Shown here: piece after piece, positions 11,086 to 23,175 of the stretch
Numbering within the stretch: the stretch's first letter is position 1
How the letters are laid out: every line of letters starts with the position of its first letter
Assembly: GCA_003550325.1 (NCBI GenBank)
Contig: QKWP01000599.1
Location: forward strand, 110,084 to 174,083
Length of the DNA: 64,000 nt
Source of the DNA: Gigaspora rosea
Lineage: Eukaryota; Glomeromycota; Glomeromycetes; Diversisporales; Gigasporaceae
Direction: 5' to 3'
Notes under the pieces: generated by a model
The model's database searches: none
The model's input: the letters and a program-made list of their open reading frames with translations, nothing else
Told to the model about the DNA's origin: nothing
Translations under genes and position numbers: made by a program

Positions 11086-13741
11086 AATAAATTTTTTTTA
11101 ATAACTTAGTAGGTGATATTGTTACGATCAAGAAGACATTACAGGAGAGAAATCAGGGTTAAAAAAAAAAACAAACCTGATCTTAAATATGGGACCATGA
11201 TATAGACATTATGAAATGATCAACAAATATACATGAAAATGTAAATTAGAATAAAATGATAGGCAATTTTAACATAATGCAATATTCTGAATTTTACTTA
11301 GACCACTTACAATGACATAAGCTTCAAGCATATACCAAGAACCCAGGTGACTATAATCAGAGATACAAAATGGCTCCACAATAAAAACAATAGTTCAATG
11401 ATCCGATTTGCATCTGTAATATAGATGCAGACTTATTTACGTCACTAGTTACATCTCAATTGTGCTTAATTTTATAAACTGATTTTTTTATATATATAGG
11501 ACATAACTAAGTGATGTCATAAGTCTGCATCTATAATCTCAAAAAAGTGCAAATATTGAAATTATCAGACCAATGATCATAATAGTTAGTTGGATCATAA
11601 TTTTTAAAGTATGATATTAAAAATTTATATTTTTATAGGTTTGATAACAAAGAATCAAGGTCTGTAATATTAATAATCTAGTTTGGTATGAATTTTTAAA
11701 GTCTAATTATATGATATTTTATAATAATAATTTGATATATAGTTTGAGGTGGGTTTTATTTTAATGTTTAAATTTGTATAAAAGCAAATTTATACATAAG
11801 CAGTACGTATGGAATCTTTCTTATTAAAATATACATTCATGGGTCCCATGCATAAAAGTCTACTTAATTGAATCAAAACTTTGTATTTTCAAATTTAGGA
11901 TGTATTCCTGAAAACTTAAACTAGATGCCCATTTGAAGTCTCATAGCATTCTGCTCCTTTGGCATGCTGTTAGTTGAGAATATCCGAGATATGGAAAACA
12001 CTTTACTTTTGGTTCTGCATTGGCTTTTTGTGATAGCTAAATCACTTGAAGAATATTTGTGAATGTGTTGTTACAATTTATTACACTTTGAGTAATGATG
12101 TATTACTATATGTTTTAAGAGTTTGATTCTGGGTAAAAATCTGTGTTAATTTATATCCTGAAGATTATTTTAAGTATCATTTTGTAGTGCTTAGCTAATA
12201 TATTTAAATGTTTTTCATTGTTGATTATCGTAAGAATTATCTTTTTTTGGTCAGTAATAAGATAATTTTGATGCTAATTGTCAGCTTAAGCAAGTTTTTT
12301 TTTTATTTTTATAGAGCTTAATTGCTTAGGTATTCTTATAGAGAATTAAATATCTCGCTTACCATATAAGCGTAAAATAACGTGTTAATTAATTGATCTG
12401 CACATTTTGGATATGTCTATATACATTATTTTTGAAATAAGGGTTGATTTTTTGAATCCAATATAGCCAATCTTTATAAATGTAATTAGGAAAGTGCACT
12501 TATGGAATGTGCACTCGTAGAAAGAAAGTGCATGTTAAGTGCACTTATCAAGGATGCACTTATGGAAGATCAACTGTATATGTATCATTTTCCAACAATG
12601 ATTATATCCTACTGCGCATTAATTTGAAATACCCATGGGCGTTAATTCGAGCAACGTAAACTATTTTTGAAAGATTCAATTTTCAAAATAATGCCAACGA
12701 GCATTATTTCGCGCTTATGCAGTACATTTCAAGTCCAGTTATTTACAGACTGGAATGTTTGAATTAAATATTAAAGTCTTTATTCAATATGGAAAGTAAG
12801 TAGGCTTTTAAGAAAATAATCTGTATTGGAGTATATGTGAAATAGCTAAAGCTTACATTTGTAGAAGTTTTACTTCAAGAGTATAAATTATACCTCTGAC
12901 TGAAGGAGGCAATTCATTTGAAAATTAAGAAATTTATTCAATAAGAACATTCAATTTAGTATATATGTGTCTATAATAAATTACTGAGCTGAATTAATAA
13001 AGCAAAATTAGAATTTATGTTTCAATAAAGCCTTTAGTACTATTAAATTTTTTTGCGAAAAATTCAGATTGACAAAGTTAGTTTATTTAAATAAATTCCA
13101 AATTTACTAATAAAAAAAAAAGAGCTAATCTAGTAATTTATTGTAGGTATGTATACGGATAATTTAAATTTATCTTTATTGTTTGCTTTGACAGTGGCTA
13201 AAAATCACTGACTCGATAGCTTTTAAGTTTTGTAACAATATGGCATTACAAGAATGAATGATCTTATCGCATATTCACTGGTGACTGTATTTAAAGTTGA
13301 ACTATATATTGTCAAACTTTGAATTTATAAAAATAGAAGTATACAACAAATATTTGAACCTCTTCTATCCAATCAGATTAAAGCAAGTTCATACCTTGAA
13401 TTATTTAAAATCCAATAAATGCAAACTTATATTACGAGGCTTATGTATTCAGAAATGGACCACATAACAATACTATAGTATGTATAAATAGAAAATAACA
13501 GCTCTGTAATGTAGTTGAATAATATCGCGATTGAAGCAGTCTTAGCTTGAATTATGACTACCAAAAAAGAATTATATCTTAGTTTTTAAATTATAATGCA
13601 CTTTGGTATACAGTATATATGTACGTACGTATTAGTGTTGATATATTGCTACTGTATTTCTTTGATTCTAATCATACAAAAATAGCTTTTTTATTTTTAT
13701 TTTATTTTTAAAAATAAAAATTTAATTTGACTTGTAGTATA
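11086..13741. other. non-coding interior of the MULE, 5' side of the transposase
   Basis: No credible reading frame in 2.6 kb. Two structures stand out: an inverted repeat (11419-11450 against 11504-11535, atagatgcagacttat arms), likely a small nested foldback element, and a cluster of gtgcactta/agtgcac repeats at 12490-12570. The transposase promoter should lie near 11.1-11.5 kb, but no clear core element can be picked out in such A+T-rich DNA. Confidence 0.5.
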
Positions 13742-13970
13742 TTAATAAGTTATAATAGAGCCATTACTATCTTGATTAATTGTAACATCTATGATGTTTA
13801 AGCCCAATTTATTTGAAGCGAAAGATAAAAATTAATTTGATATGTAAGTTATATATTATATATTTATGCATTACTGTTACACTATATCAAATTACCTGTG
13901 AACATCACTCGAATAGAAAATTATTTGATGATTGTCACATGGCATAACTGGGCACAGATTCACTAATTGC
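13742..13970 (-). repeat. MULE right terminal inverted repeat
   Basis: Reverse complement of 6185-6426; ends with ggcacagattcactaattgc followed directly by the tctatttaa copy of the target duplication. Confidence 0.85.
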
Positions 13971-13979
13971 TCTATTTAA

Positions 13980-15526
13980 AGACTTAGTTCAAGTTATCAA
14001 ACAGGATCGCACACTTGTGATTCATACTTATTTGGAAGCACACCAGCATATAATGCTGAATATTAAACTTTATTAGCATACATTAGTGCATTTGATGTAT
14101 AATTGTTTTAGCTATTTGTAGAGTCAGCTGGTGGTTTCCCACCCATATACACGGACCGGCTGTTGCTATTTGAGATTGATGCATTTGATTAATGCATTAG
14201 ATAGATGCATTAGATTGCTAGTGGTTTTCTACCTGAATAATACAGGCCGGCTATAGACATGGACAGTTGTATTCAGTGGGCCGAGTGCGAATTTGCTTCC
14301 TTTCTGGGGCCGCCATAGTCCTTCCTAATATCTGTGTGTTTATATCTACAATAAATCTTTGTTATATTAATTTTCATGTAAATATACCAATTAGGCAATT
14401 GATTAATACTTATCTTCACTCTGCACCTTCCTCAAACTGAATAGTAATTGAACCAGCTTTTTCTCGCTAGCATCTTGGCTTCCTGTGATAGTTGCTATTT
14501 CTGTTGACTTTACCATCAACTTGAATAAATCTTTAATTGCTATGAAAATAACATGATTTATCAAAAATCTGCGGAATCGTGATACTATTGGAACATATAA
14601 GAATATTAGGCATTCGAATATTACCAAAAATCTGCAGAAATAGAAAGTTTTCAATCTTGTTTATTATTATAGAAACAGTTTGGGACACAAAATTAATATA
14701 AATATAACTTGAACAACACGTAAAACAAAAAGGAATAGATTATCAAATCATGACTGATTATATCACGCTTAAAAAAATAAGTAGAAATTAAGATCTAAAT
14801 GAAGTATTCATTTTTATTTGGTGCTTTTGATTTTACTTATTTTTTTAATTAAAATTGTTACTTTAAAAAGTTATATTGCGAAATTGGATCTGAAAACTTA
14901 TTGAATACAAATTCATATTACGGTAAGCTTGTCACAATGCATTGAAATTTATTAATTTAGGATGATAGGAAAAATATATTTTTTTTCTAAAAAAAAATAT
15001 TGCATACATATATGGCATACTAAACAAGATAAATGCGTTAAAAATTCATTAATTTAGACTAATAAAAATATATGGTACCTTTTTTTTTATTAAAAAAAAG
15101 TATTTTCTTTGACTTTTATTATGTACTAAAATATTTTCCATGCTCACAGAATACTGCATGATAACAATTTATGCGATTATTAATTTCTATAATAACAATA
15201 GTAGCCTGCAATGCAATGTTCAATTACTATTTAAACTCAGGAAAAGATTTATAAAATTAGATTATCATGCTAAGTTAAAAAAGAAATTAATTTATATAGT
15301 ACTTCATTTATTTATTATATCATTCTACACTCTAGTAAAAACATAAAAGGATTGATTTAATAAACAGGTTTCATAAATCAATTATTGTTATTATATTTGA
15401 TAAAAACTGGATTTGAACTTCAAAAAATAAAAATCAGAATTTTAATCCTCTTTTGCAAATCAATATCTGTTATTCTTTTTATATCTGGATATATCCAGAT
15501 TCTATAAACCAGATCCAAGCACTAAA
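13980..15526. other. remainder of the older hAT-like relic, no intact gene
   Basis: Contains a less A+T-rich patch (14030-14320, with direct repeats such as ggccggctat/gaccggctgt and gatgcatt) and a minus-strand frame at 14654-14403 of unknown meaning. The right end (15450-15526) repeats the ctggatatatccag motif and terminates in CAAGCACTA, the inverse of the start at 6024. The assignment to one element interrupted by the MULE is an inference from end similarity and an approximate duplication. Confidence 0.35.
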
Positions 15527-15664
15527 TTTGATGCGCATTAACATACGTGTTTATTGTAAATCAACTCACAAACCCAATATGATCATCAAAATTAGCCAAT
15601 TATAATAAAACACACTATGCTATATCAACGAAGTCAAATTCGCATTAATAGAAGATTCACTAAA

Positions 15665-16250
15665 TAATAAAATATTCTGCATACTAATATTTTAAGATAC
15701 AGATCTTTGTATTTCCGTATTGAATTAGCAAATATTAACAAAGATAAAAATATTAAAACGATTAATTTAAAGCACATTTCTATTCAACATATTGAAATAA
15801 TAATTAGGTAAGTATATATTTAAGCTAAACCTTTATTTTAAAGTAACATTCTTATGAATTACTAGGATGATGGTTACTCAGTTTGTGTATCATGTATATG
15901 TAAGAATTAATTTTTAAATTATTAAACTTACTAATTTAATAGATATATTTACGGAGGAGTGGTTTTGTTAGAAAAAGATCAAGATGCATTATTTTTTTTT
16001 TGAACTCATTCTTGCTTCCAAATTTCATTTTGATGAATTGTCAGAAAATTTTTTTCACTTCCAGAAAATGCACTAATTTCACTTATTAAGCGAAATAGAT
16101 GAAAGAAAAATTTGGATCATGTTATTAGATGGAGAATTGCTCATTTACTAACTAATACTAAAATTTGGTTACATGAAGACTTAATTTTAAAGACTACTTT
16201 ACAGAATTGTTTACCTCTTATCCACTATTTCTAAATGTCAGGTTAAGATA
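15665..16250 (+). pseudogene. BTB-BACK domain pseudogene with conserved intron position
   Basis: Exon 1 remnant (about 15665-15806) reads ILRYRSLYFRIELANINKD and continues to QHIEIIIR, the end of a BTB/POZ domain, followed by a GTAAGT donor. After an intron of about 130 bp (ending in an ag at 15939-15940), 15941 onward reads YIYGGVVLLEKDQDALFF, the start of the BACK domain, then ENALISLIKR and ILKTTLQNCLPLIHYF. The intact gene at 58115-59940 has the same exon junction at the same codon. Several stops (TGA, TAA) and frameshifts break it, the N-terminal half of the BTB domain is poorly recognisable, and the TLD domain is absent. In intact relatives BTB mediates dimerisation and, in cullin-3 adaptors, binds the E3 ligase scaffold. 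Confidence 0.8.
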
Positions 16251-16255
16251 TTTTA

Positions 16256-17476
16256 ACAAAGTGAAATAGTGAAATCTGCTTTTATTATAACAAAAAATAT
16301 AATAAAATACAGATTACTTACTCTAACATGATTTACAAAGTAGGGTTCACCTCATATTTCATCCTGTTCTATTATAATTATCACAAAATTTATTATATGT
16401 CACTTTAATTTTTGCATTAGACAGTGATAAGAAAATTGAAGCAATAATCCATACAAATTTAAATTACTTTGTGTTATAGCATTACTATTATGGCATTACT
16501 GCATTATGGTTCAACAACAGCAAAAAATATGGCTTGTGTCATAACATATTAATTTGTAAAATTAATAAAATTAATTCTACCACCAACTATAATTACGCAT
16601 ATATAAAAGGTTATATTTACATATTAGATATCATATGCAATATATAACTAAACCTTTATATAAATTTTTATATATAAATTTTCCAGTTATTAGACCAGTA
16701 CTTATACAAGAGACCCGGGGGTCTATTAATAGGTTTTGAAATAAGTAAAATGTAACAGACCCAGGTCATTTATACAGCAGTTTACGGTAGGTTAATTTTA
16801 CATAAATAAAATTAATCCATAGATAAGTATTACTAAAAAAAAAATAAAAAACAAGATTTTAGGCTTTGAATTTTCAAGGCTGAACTCGAAGTTCCAAAAG
16901 TTGAAAATCACCTGGTTTAGCATAATTTATACAATATTTATATAAAATCAATGTAAAATCTTTTTTAGCAGATTAATTCTTTTACCTTTTCTATTGATAA
17001 AACAATTGCTAGAGCTATTTGGACGAGTAGATTTAGTCAAGCAAAAAATTTCATCTCTAATAATGAGCGATAGGGCCTCTAACTATGTTTGTTGTGAGAC
17101 TAAATAGGCTCATAATTACCATTAGGTAGCTCAGTACTTAAGCAAAAGTGATTGTTTGGTCCGCAAAAATTTATTATTTACTGTATTTATTCTTTATAAT
17201 AAATAGCTTTTTTAGGTGCAGTTATAACCTTTAAAGGTAGGCCTAGGATCCAACTGTTACCGCCCTAAAAGCTATTTTTTTTATATTTATAAAATGTTTA
17301 TCGAATTTGGTCAAGAACTTATGAAAATATCTTTGATATAAAGTAAGTAGATTTTTTAGATATTTAAAAGTATATTATAAAAATTTCAGATCAAAAGGAT
17401 CAATATTAATGAAGATATTTAGATTTTTCATTTACAACTAAATTCAGATTTTTCTTGTAAACAATTCTGGCACATA
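16256..17476. other. intergenic, no gene seen
   Basis: A+T-rich. A small acccgggggt/acccaggt cluster lies at 16710-16770. At 17285-17400 a single diverged unit (tttatcgaatttggtcaag...) resembles the satellite monomer of 4105-5430. Confidence 0.45.
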
Positions 17477-17630
17477 GGCTTTTTTCAGTTGTACATATTG
17501 TATAAATAAATTTGGGGTGCACTATAACACTTTCCCGATATAGTAGTGTAAAAATTCCTTATTTAGTTAGCCGATACAATATTAGGTAAAATAGTAAACG
17601 CTTAATAAATGATAGAATTTCTGAATAATT
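17477..17630 (+). repeat. Harbinger left TIR
   Basis: Inverse of 21405-21559 with scattered substitutions. Includes the probable true terminus gggtgcactataacactttc. Confidence 0.75.
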
Positions 17631-17819
17631 AGATTATTAACGCATTTAAAGAAAAGGCACAAACATCAACTAAATTTTCAAATCCAAATCAAAGAACTGA
17701 ACTATTTTAAAATAACAATTATTACAATTGTAAATCGAAAACAAAGGATCTTAATATTAAATTTGTAAATACATTTAGGCGAATCATATTAAAATAAGTT
17801 CTATTTATTTATTATGAAC

Positions 17820-17918
17820 CAAAGTGTTTAACTATTTCTAGCATCTAAAAATAAAAATTATGATATCGTTAATATTATTTAGATTACTATTTAGATGCTA
17901 GAAATAATTGACACTTTG
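17820..17918. repeat. 99-bp foldback repeat
   Basis: Arms of about 29 bp (caaagtgtttaactatttct.. and its inverse ..agaaataattgacactttg) surround a short A/T loop. It looks like a small MITE nested in the 5' region of the Harbinger element. Confidence 0.65.
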
Positions 17919-18223
17919 ATGTGAGTCTGTATTACTAATTGTTTTTGTCCTTGTTTATTTAATACATATTTCAACAAAGAATAAAAATTTTATTTCTATG
18001 AGACCGTGCAGGTAGATATTGTTAGAATAAAATTTTTTTGCATATTAATTAAATAATTAGAAATGTTATGTTATTTTTATAAACCAAACCCTAACTCCAA
18101 CTCTATCGTGAAACTTAATTTATTTATATAAATCCAATCCTAACTTTATCGAGAAACTTGATTTTGAACTCTTCATTAATACCTACCTAAATTTTTCTTT
18201 ATTTATAACATATAGAGAAATAT

Positions 18224-19401
18224 ATGGATTCATTTCAATTTCAATCATTTAATAAAGCATTAGATTTAATTGAATCAGATAATATAGAAATTAATCCATA
18301 TTATGATGATGACCTTGATCCATGTTACGATGATGAATTAATTGCTTCTATTATTTGTTATCGTTTAAATCGGCCATCCTTAGCTATAAACATACATTCA
18401 AAGTCAGATCATTGGTATTCGACCATTTTATTTAATTATAATAGTACTAGATTTCGTAGAACTTTACGGATGAATAAATCATCATTTTGGATGATTGTTA
18501 ATAAAATAAAAGATCATGAAATTTTTAAAGATATTCCGAATAAAAAACAAAATCCTGTAGAAAAACAACTTGCCATAACTTTATATAGATTGGGTTGCAA
18601 AGCGACTATATGGGACATTTGTTCTAAATTTGGAATAGCTAAAGGTACAGTTCCTTTATTCACATCTAGGGTCGTTGAAGCTATCAAATTCTTAAAAAAA
18701 GATGTTATAATCTGGCCACGTGGAGATTATCGACAAAAAGTTCATGAAGGTTTTAAAGATCTACATGGTTTTCAAATGTAATTGGTCATTAGACGGATCT
18801 CATATGAATTTATTTGAAGCACCAAGTAAACCTAATAAGGACGTTTATTTTACAAGAAAATGACGGTATGCAATTCACCTCCAAGCTGTTGTAGATCACC
18901 AAGGGCTTTTTATAAACTACGATATAGGGTATTCAGCATCCATTCATGATGCAAAGGTATTTTGGAACTCTGGTTTATACCATTATAGAAACCAGCTATT
19001 TGAAGATAATGATTATATTTTGGCAGATTCTGCCTACCAAATTTCTTTAAATATTATTTCTTCATTTAAAAATCCTTCAGATTCGAGACAAACTGCTTTT
19101 AACAAAAAGCACAGTAAGTCTCGTGTTGTAGTTGAGTGTGCTTTTGGCCATTTGAAAAAAGATTTCAATTATTAACAGAACTATGAACAAAAAATACTAA
19201 AATAGCTACTGATTTAATAGAAACATCTTTAATTTTACATAACTTATTAGAAAGAGATGGTGATGAATGAGAAGAATCTTCAGAACAAGTTATAATGTAT
19301 CAGATACAGTATGACAACACTAATAATTCCCAAAGGTACCAAGCAATTAAAGAGGCAGGAAAGATTAAAAAACAAAATTTAATGGATTATGTATTAAGTT
19401 A
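18224..19401 (+). pseudogene. HARBI1-like DDE transposase, decayed
   Basis: The start at 18224 gives a 185-residue open segment with the helix-turn-helix-type N-terminal region of PIF/Harbinger transposases (FRRTLRMNKSSFWMIVNKI, then ATIWDICSKFGIAKGTV). A frameshift near 18776 leads into SLDGSHMNLFEAPSKP (first catalytic Asp), HLQAVVDHQGLF, YILADSAYQ (second Asp) and VVVECAFGHLK (catalytic Glu). A second frameshift in an A-run near 19163 leads to a C-terminal segment ending LMDYVLS at 19401. In-frame TGA codons fall at 18861-18863, 19184-19186 and 19268-19270, the last probably at a Trp codon. All three catalytic residues are still readable. It is paired with the Myb/SANT-like gene on the other strand. 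Confidence 0.88.
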
Positions 19402-20348
19402 GTTTAGCATTTGTTTCTTTTGGAATTTCTTTTTTGATTAATCAAAAATTTTCTCTCTAGAGATTTTCAAACCTTTTTCTTTAATTATGAATCATAAGAA
19501 AGTTGGGTATATCTGTTATACATCGCTTAGGAATTTATGTTTATTCTTAATTGGCATATATTATAATCAGTAGAAGATAATATTTATAAATATTGTTTAT
19601 TATAAAAAATTTTTTTTTCGTAAAATAAAATATATTAAGCAGAATTATGGTTTATTTTAATATTTATTCTAGAATTATAAGTTTGTAACCGCATCCTTTA
19701 GTAGCTTTCTTATAAAATTAAATAGATTCAAATAATGATAATTTTAATAGAGTGACAATATATTATTGTCAAGAAACAACAATTTAATGTTTGATAAATA
19801 ATTGGTTGGAGCTAAGGAAGCGATATGAAAGATTTTTAACTCCTTTACGAAATTTTCTAATATGTCCGATTCCTGGTTCACTGATCCTAAATTTTGGGTT
19901 GCGTATCCAAAATATGAACCTAAATTAAGCTCAATTTTGGATACCAAAATTTTAATTAAAATGGCTTTTAATTCATAAAAATTTTAGTTTAAAATATAAA
20001 ACTTCACTATTTTTATTTGTATGTCAAAAAATTTAATTACAGTAGTTACTTAAACGTATAAAGCTTCTTGCAATAGTTTATCTTTTTAATGTATAAAAGC
20101 TTATTTTATACAAACTAATACATCGGCATAAATATATCATAAATATATAATTAGATTGTGAGCAAAAATCACATATGGTATGGAAATTTTATCCTGGTTA
20201 ATCATATTCAAGGTTTTTTTTCAATTTAATAAATTTTTAAAATGCAAAAGAGCAAAGAACTTTAGTTAAATTTGATATACGTCACATTTCCAATCGGTAT
20301 AAATTCTAAAAATAATATTTATAATATGCTATATAGTTTTATTTCATA
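19402..20348. other. spacer between the two converging Harbinger genes
   Basis: A+T-rich; no credible gene. A minus-strand frame at 19947-19744 has no recognisable features and is treated as chance. Confidence 0.5.
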
Positions 20349-21225
20349 CTATTTTTCTTGATATTTTAATTCAAGTTCTCTAACTTTTAATTTATAATCA
20401 AATTCCTTTTCCATTCGCTCCATTTCTAGCTTAAATTTTCATTCCTGTTCTTTATCAAATTTTTCTTTTTTCCATTTTAATTTTTCACATTCTATTCCTA
20501 AACATTCTTGTGCTATATTTAAAGATTCTTTTTTGGCTTTTTTCAATGAGTTTAATTCATCTAAATAAATTTGGTCGATTTCAGAAACTTTTCATTTTTT
20601 CTTTTTTGAAATGGTAGTAGTGTGATTTTTATCACTTTCAACAATCTATATTTTTTTAAAAAATTTGTAATTAAAAATAACTAAATTTAATTGCTTTTAA
20701 TCAATAAGTAGATTTACTATTACAGTCAACTCTCTATTTCGAAAATTCTATTCCTATACATAAAAATATCAAATTAGTTCTCAACATATGAATTCTTACC
20801 ATATCATTATCAATACTAGAAATCAAATAATCAGGCTTTACATTCTCTCTATTGCCAAATAACTCGTTCATCTCATCCAAATATGGCCACTTGGACCTGG
20901 CTTTTCCTGTCTCTTCTTTATTTTCTTTTTCAAATCTTGTTCTAAGTGACTGAATTTTTGAATCAACTTGCACACTAGTTCTATTATTACCAATATTAAT
21001 TGCCGCAGCAGCATAGAATTTTGGCTTGTTTTTATGGTATAAGTCAAAATTATCACTAAGAAAAGAAAGCAAAGCTTTGGTTTCAGAATCTGACCAAAAT
21101 TTACTACTAGGAATAGATTTATTAGAATCTATTTCACTTTCGGTGCTATTAATTTCATTCAGAAGTTTATTTTGAAAAGAGGATGGCGAGCAAATAATAA
21201 ATCCTGGAGTATTAATTTGATCCAT
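20349..21225 (-). pseudogene. Myb/SANT-like DNA-binding protein of the Harbinger element
   Basis: Exon 1 (21225-20800) encodes a trihelix Myb/SANT-like domain: FWSDSETKALLSFLSDNF, Q-V-D-S-K-I-Q-SLRTRF and SKWPYLDEMNELFG, with spaced Trp residues. A GTAAGA donor at 20799 and a tatag acceptor at 20650-20646 give a 153-bp phase-0 intron. Exon 2 (20645-20349) encodes a Lys/Glu-rich coiled coil (LGIECEKLKWKKEKFDKEQE then KFKLEMERMEKEFDYKLK) ending at TAG 20351-20349, the usual tail of such proteins. Exon 2 has two in-frame TGA codons (20594-20592 and 20441-20439), the second at a probable Trp. The inferred job is TIR binding and nuclear import of the partner transposase. The splice structure is inferred. 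Confidence 0.82.
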
Positions 21226-21404
21226 TGCGAAGTACCATTACAAAGTTTTTTGTTTAATAATATATACAGTTTACTTCTAAACATATTCATATCTAAATCA
21301 AGAATTCTATAAAATTTTAATATTAATCTAAACCATTTGCATTTCCTATCGTTATTATTAAGCTTAACAAAATCATCCATATACAAATTGATACGTATCA
21401 AAAA

Positions 21405-21559
21405 AATTATTCAGAAATTCTATCGTTTATTAAGCATTTACTATTTTACCTAATATTGTATCAGCTAACTAAATAAGGAATCTTCCACACTACTATATCG
21501 GGAAAATGTTATAGTGAACCCCCAAATTTATTATACAATACGTACAGCTGAAAAAAGCC
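21405..21559 (-). repeat. Harbinger right TIR
   Basis: Inverse of 17477-17630; contains ctatatcgggaaaatgttat and the gtgaaccccc terminus-like sequence. Confidence 0.75.
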
Positions 21560-22246
21560 ATAATATATTTTTGGAAATAGAAAAATTCATTCATTATAGA
21601 TATTTCTATGAGTTCTTGACCAAATTTATGAAAATTTTTTTATTTTAATTCTACAAATATATAGAATTCAAATAAAAAATTTTTATTGAATTTGGTCAAG
21701 AACTTAAAGATATCTTTGATAAAAGATTTTTCATTTTCAAAAATATATATTATTAGTTATTACTACTAAAACTTAACTATTTTAACTATCATTCAAGACT
21801 CTCAAATTCTCGAATTGGTAGGCAAAAAGAGAGGTAGAAGATTTGGTTCAGGTTTTAAGGTCATAGAGTCTTGCTGTGGTGATTTTGGATAAATATATTT
21901 TTTTTAGTTGATTGTATTATTTAAAGCTATAAGATTAGTCCAAAGAGTGTACTGTAATTTAAAGCTATATTAATATATTTTTAGATAGATAAAAGTTTGT
22001 TGCTTGAGCCTCTAGTATTTCTACTTATCTAGGAATTCTTATAGTAATTATCTGATGTGTAGTCTATAGTTATTTAAGTTTTATATTTATCTTGATTAAT
22101 ATTTAGAAAGTTTTCTTATTTGAGTATTTAATGTTTTTGCTTATTTACAAATTTTTATAATAGTCATTTGCTCTATAAATTCAATTCACCTATAGATTGC
22201 AAGAATAATAATAATATTTAATCTATTGATATATTATATAATATTA
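21560..22246. other. intergenic with one isolated satellite monomer
   Basis: 21595-21745 is a palindromic unit (gagttcttgaccaaattt / aaatttttattgaatttggtcaagaac arms around an ttctacaaatatatagaatt core) clearly related to the 196-bp satellite monomers at 4105-5430. No gene. Confidence 0.5.
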
Positions 22247-23173
22247 CAGTGGCCTACCATTTTATTGTGGACACTTTTAAAAAATTTATACAGAGCTAAA
22301 TATATAAGATATTAAGCTAAAAATTAAATTATAAATTCTTTAAATCTATATCTTTTAAATAAAAAAAAGTTTAAAAAATTCTATGCAGTACTTTTTGAGA
22401 TAATTAATGTTACACAAAATTGTATAATGTTGTACATGACCGAAATTAGTAATTTTTATAATTAAAAAATACATAAGTTTAAATTTTTAAGCATTTAACT
22501 ATTATATCTAAATAATTTTTATATTATTAATACTATTCTAATGATACTAAAATTATTAAATTTTAATTACTAGTTCTTGAGATATTTAAAAAAAATTTAT
22601 ATAATATAAATTTATAACTATTTTTAACTTTAACATATATAAAATATAATTTTTTATTAAGTAATCTAATTTTATTTTTAAATAAAGTTATTTAGCATAA
22701 AAAGTTATATATATTTTTAAAAATTTTAAATTTTTTTAAAAAATATTTATTAAATTACTATATATAGTAATAAAATTACTATTTTTAGTAATTTATTAAT
22801 TAAATTTAATATTTTAATTATTTTATTTTATACTATTTAATACTATAATAATTTTTTAAAAAATTTATAAAAAGTTAAAATAACATATAATTTTTAATAT
22901 TAGTAATTTTATTTTAATAAAATATTAATTTTTAATATATAAAAATTGTAATAACAAATTTGTAAAAATTACTAATTTTGGTCTTGTATAACATTGCACA
23001 AATTTGTGTAACTTTAATTATCTTGAAAAGTACTGCATAAAATTTTATAATTTTTTTTTATTTAAAAGATATAGATTTAAAGAAATTATAATTTAATTTT
23101 TAGCTTAATATCTTATATATTTAACTCTGTATAAATTTTTAAAAAGTGTCCACAATAATATGGTAGGCCACTG
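22247..23173. mobile_element. 927-bp Tc1/mariner-type MITE
   Basis: Begins CAGTGGCCTACCAT and ends with its inverse ATGGTAGGCCACTG. TIRs extend about 215 bp (to 22462 and from 22961) at high similarity. It is flanked on both sides by TA (22245-22246, 23174-23175), the Tc1/mariner target. No transposase frame; the ~500-bp centre is almost pure A/T. Confidence 0.85.
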
Positions 23174-23175
23174 TA

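Larger units (their letters stand above)
6185..13970 (-). mobile_element. 7.8-kb Mutator-like element (MULE) with long TIRs
   Basis: Terminal inverted repeats of about 240 bp (6185-6426 and 13742-13970) start gcaattagtgaatctgtgcc at both ends and are highly similar apart from a small indel. The element is flanked by cctatttaa (6176-6184) and tctatttaa (13971-13979), a 9-bp target duplication with one mismatch, the size expected for Mutator superfamily transposons. The interior holds a SWIM-type MULE transposase on the minus strand, interrupted by a hAT-like insertion, and 2.6 kb of apparently non-coding DNA on the right. TIRs, duplication and transposase class agree with one another. The transposase is broken, so this copy would need help in trans to move. 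Confidence 0.88.
17477..21559. mobile_element. two-gene PIF/Harbinger element
   Basis: Inverted repeats of about 154 bp bound the element (17477-17630 and 21405-21559; both contain cactttcccgatatagtag or its equivalent and ggtaaaatagtaaa). The interior encodes the diagnostic PIF/Harbinger pair in converging orientation: a HARBI1-like DDE nuclease on + and a Myb/SANT-like DNA-binding protein on -. In characterised elements the second protein carries the nuclease to the nucleus and to the TIRs. The inverted similarity may extend into flanking DNA, so the outermost base and the expected 3-bp duplication are not fixed. Both genes carry stops, so the copy looks dead. Confidence 0.85.

Noticed and set aside
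18224-20594. Alternative genetic code with TGA read as Trp
   Set aside because: Not all TGAs fall on Trp positions, the genes also have frameshifts, and the intact gene at 58-60 kb uses TGG for Trp and has no internal TGA. Point-mutation decay is simpler.
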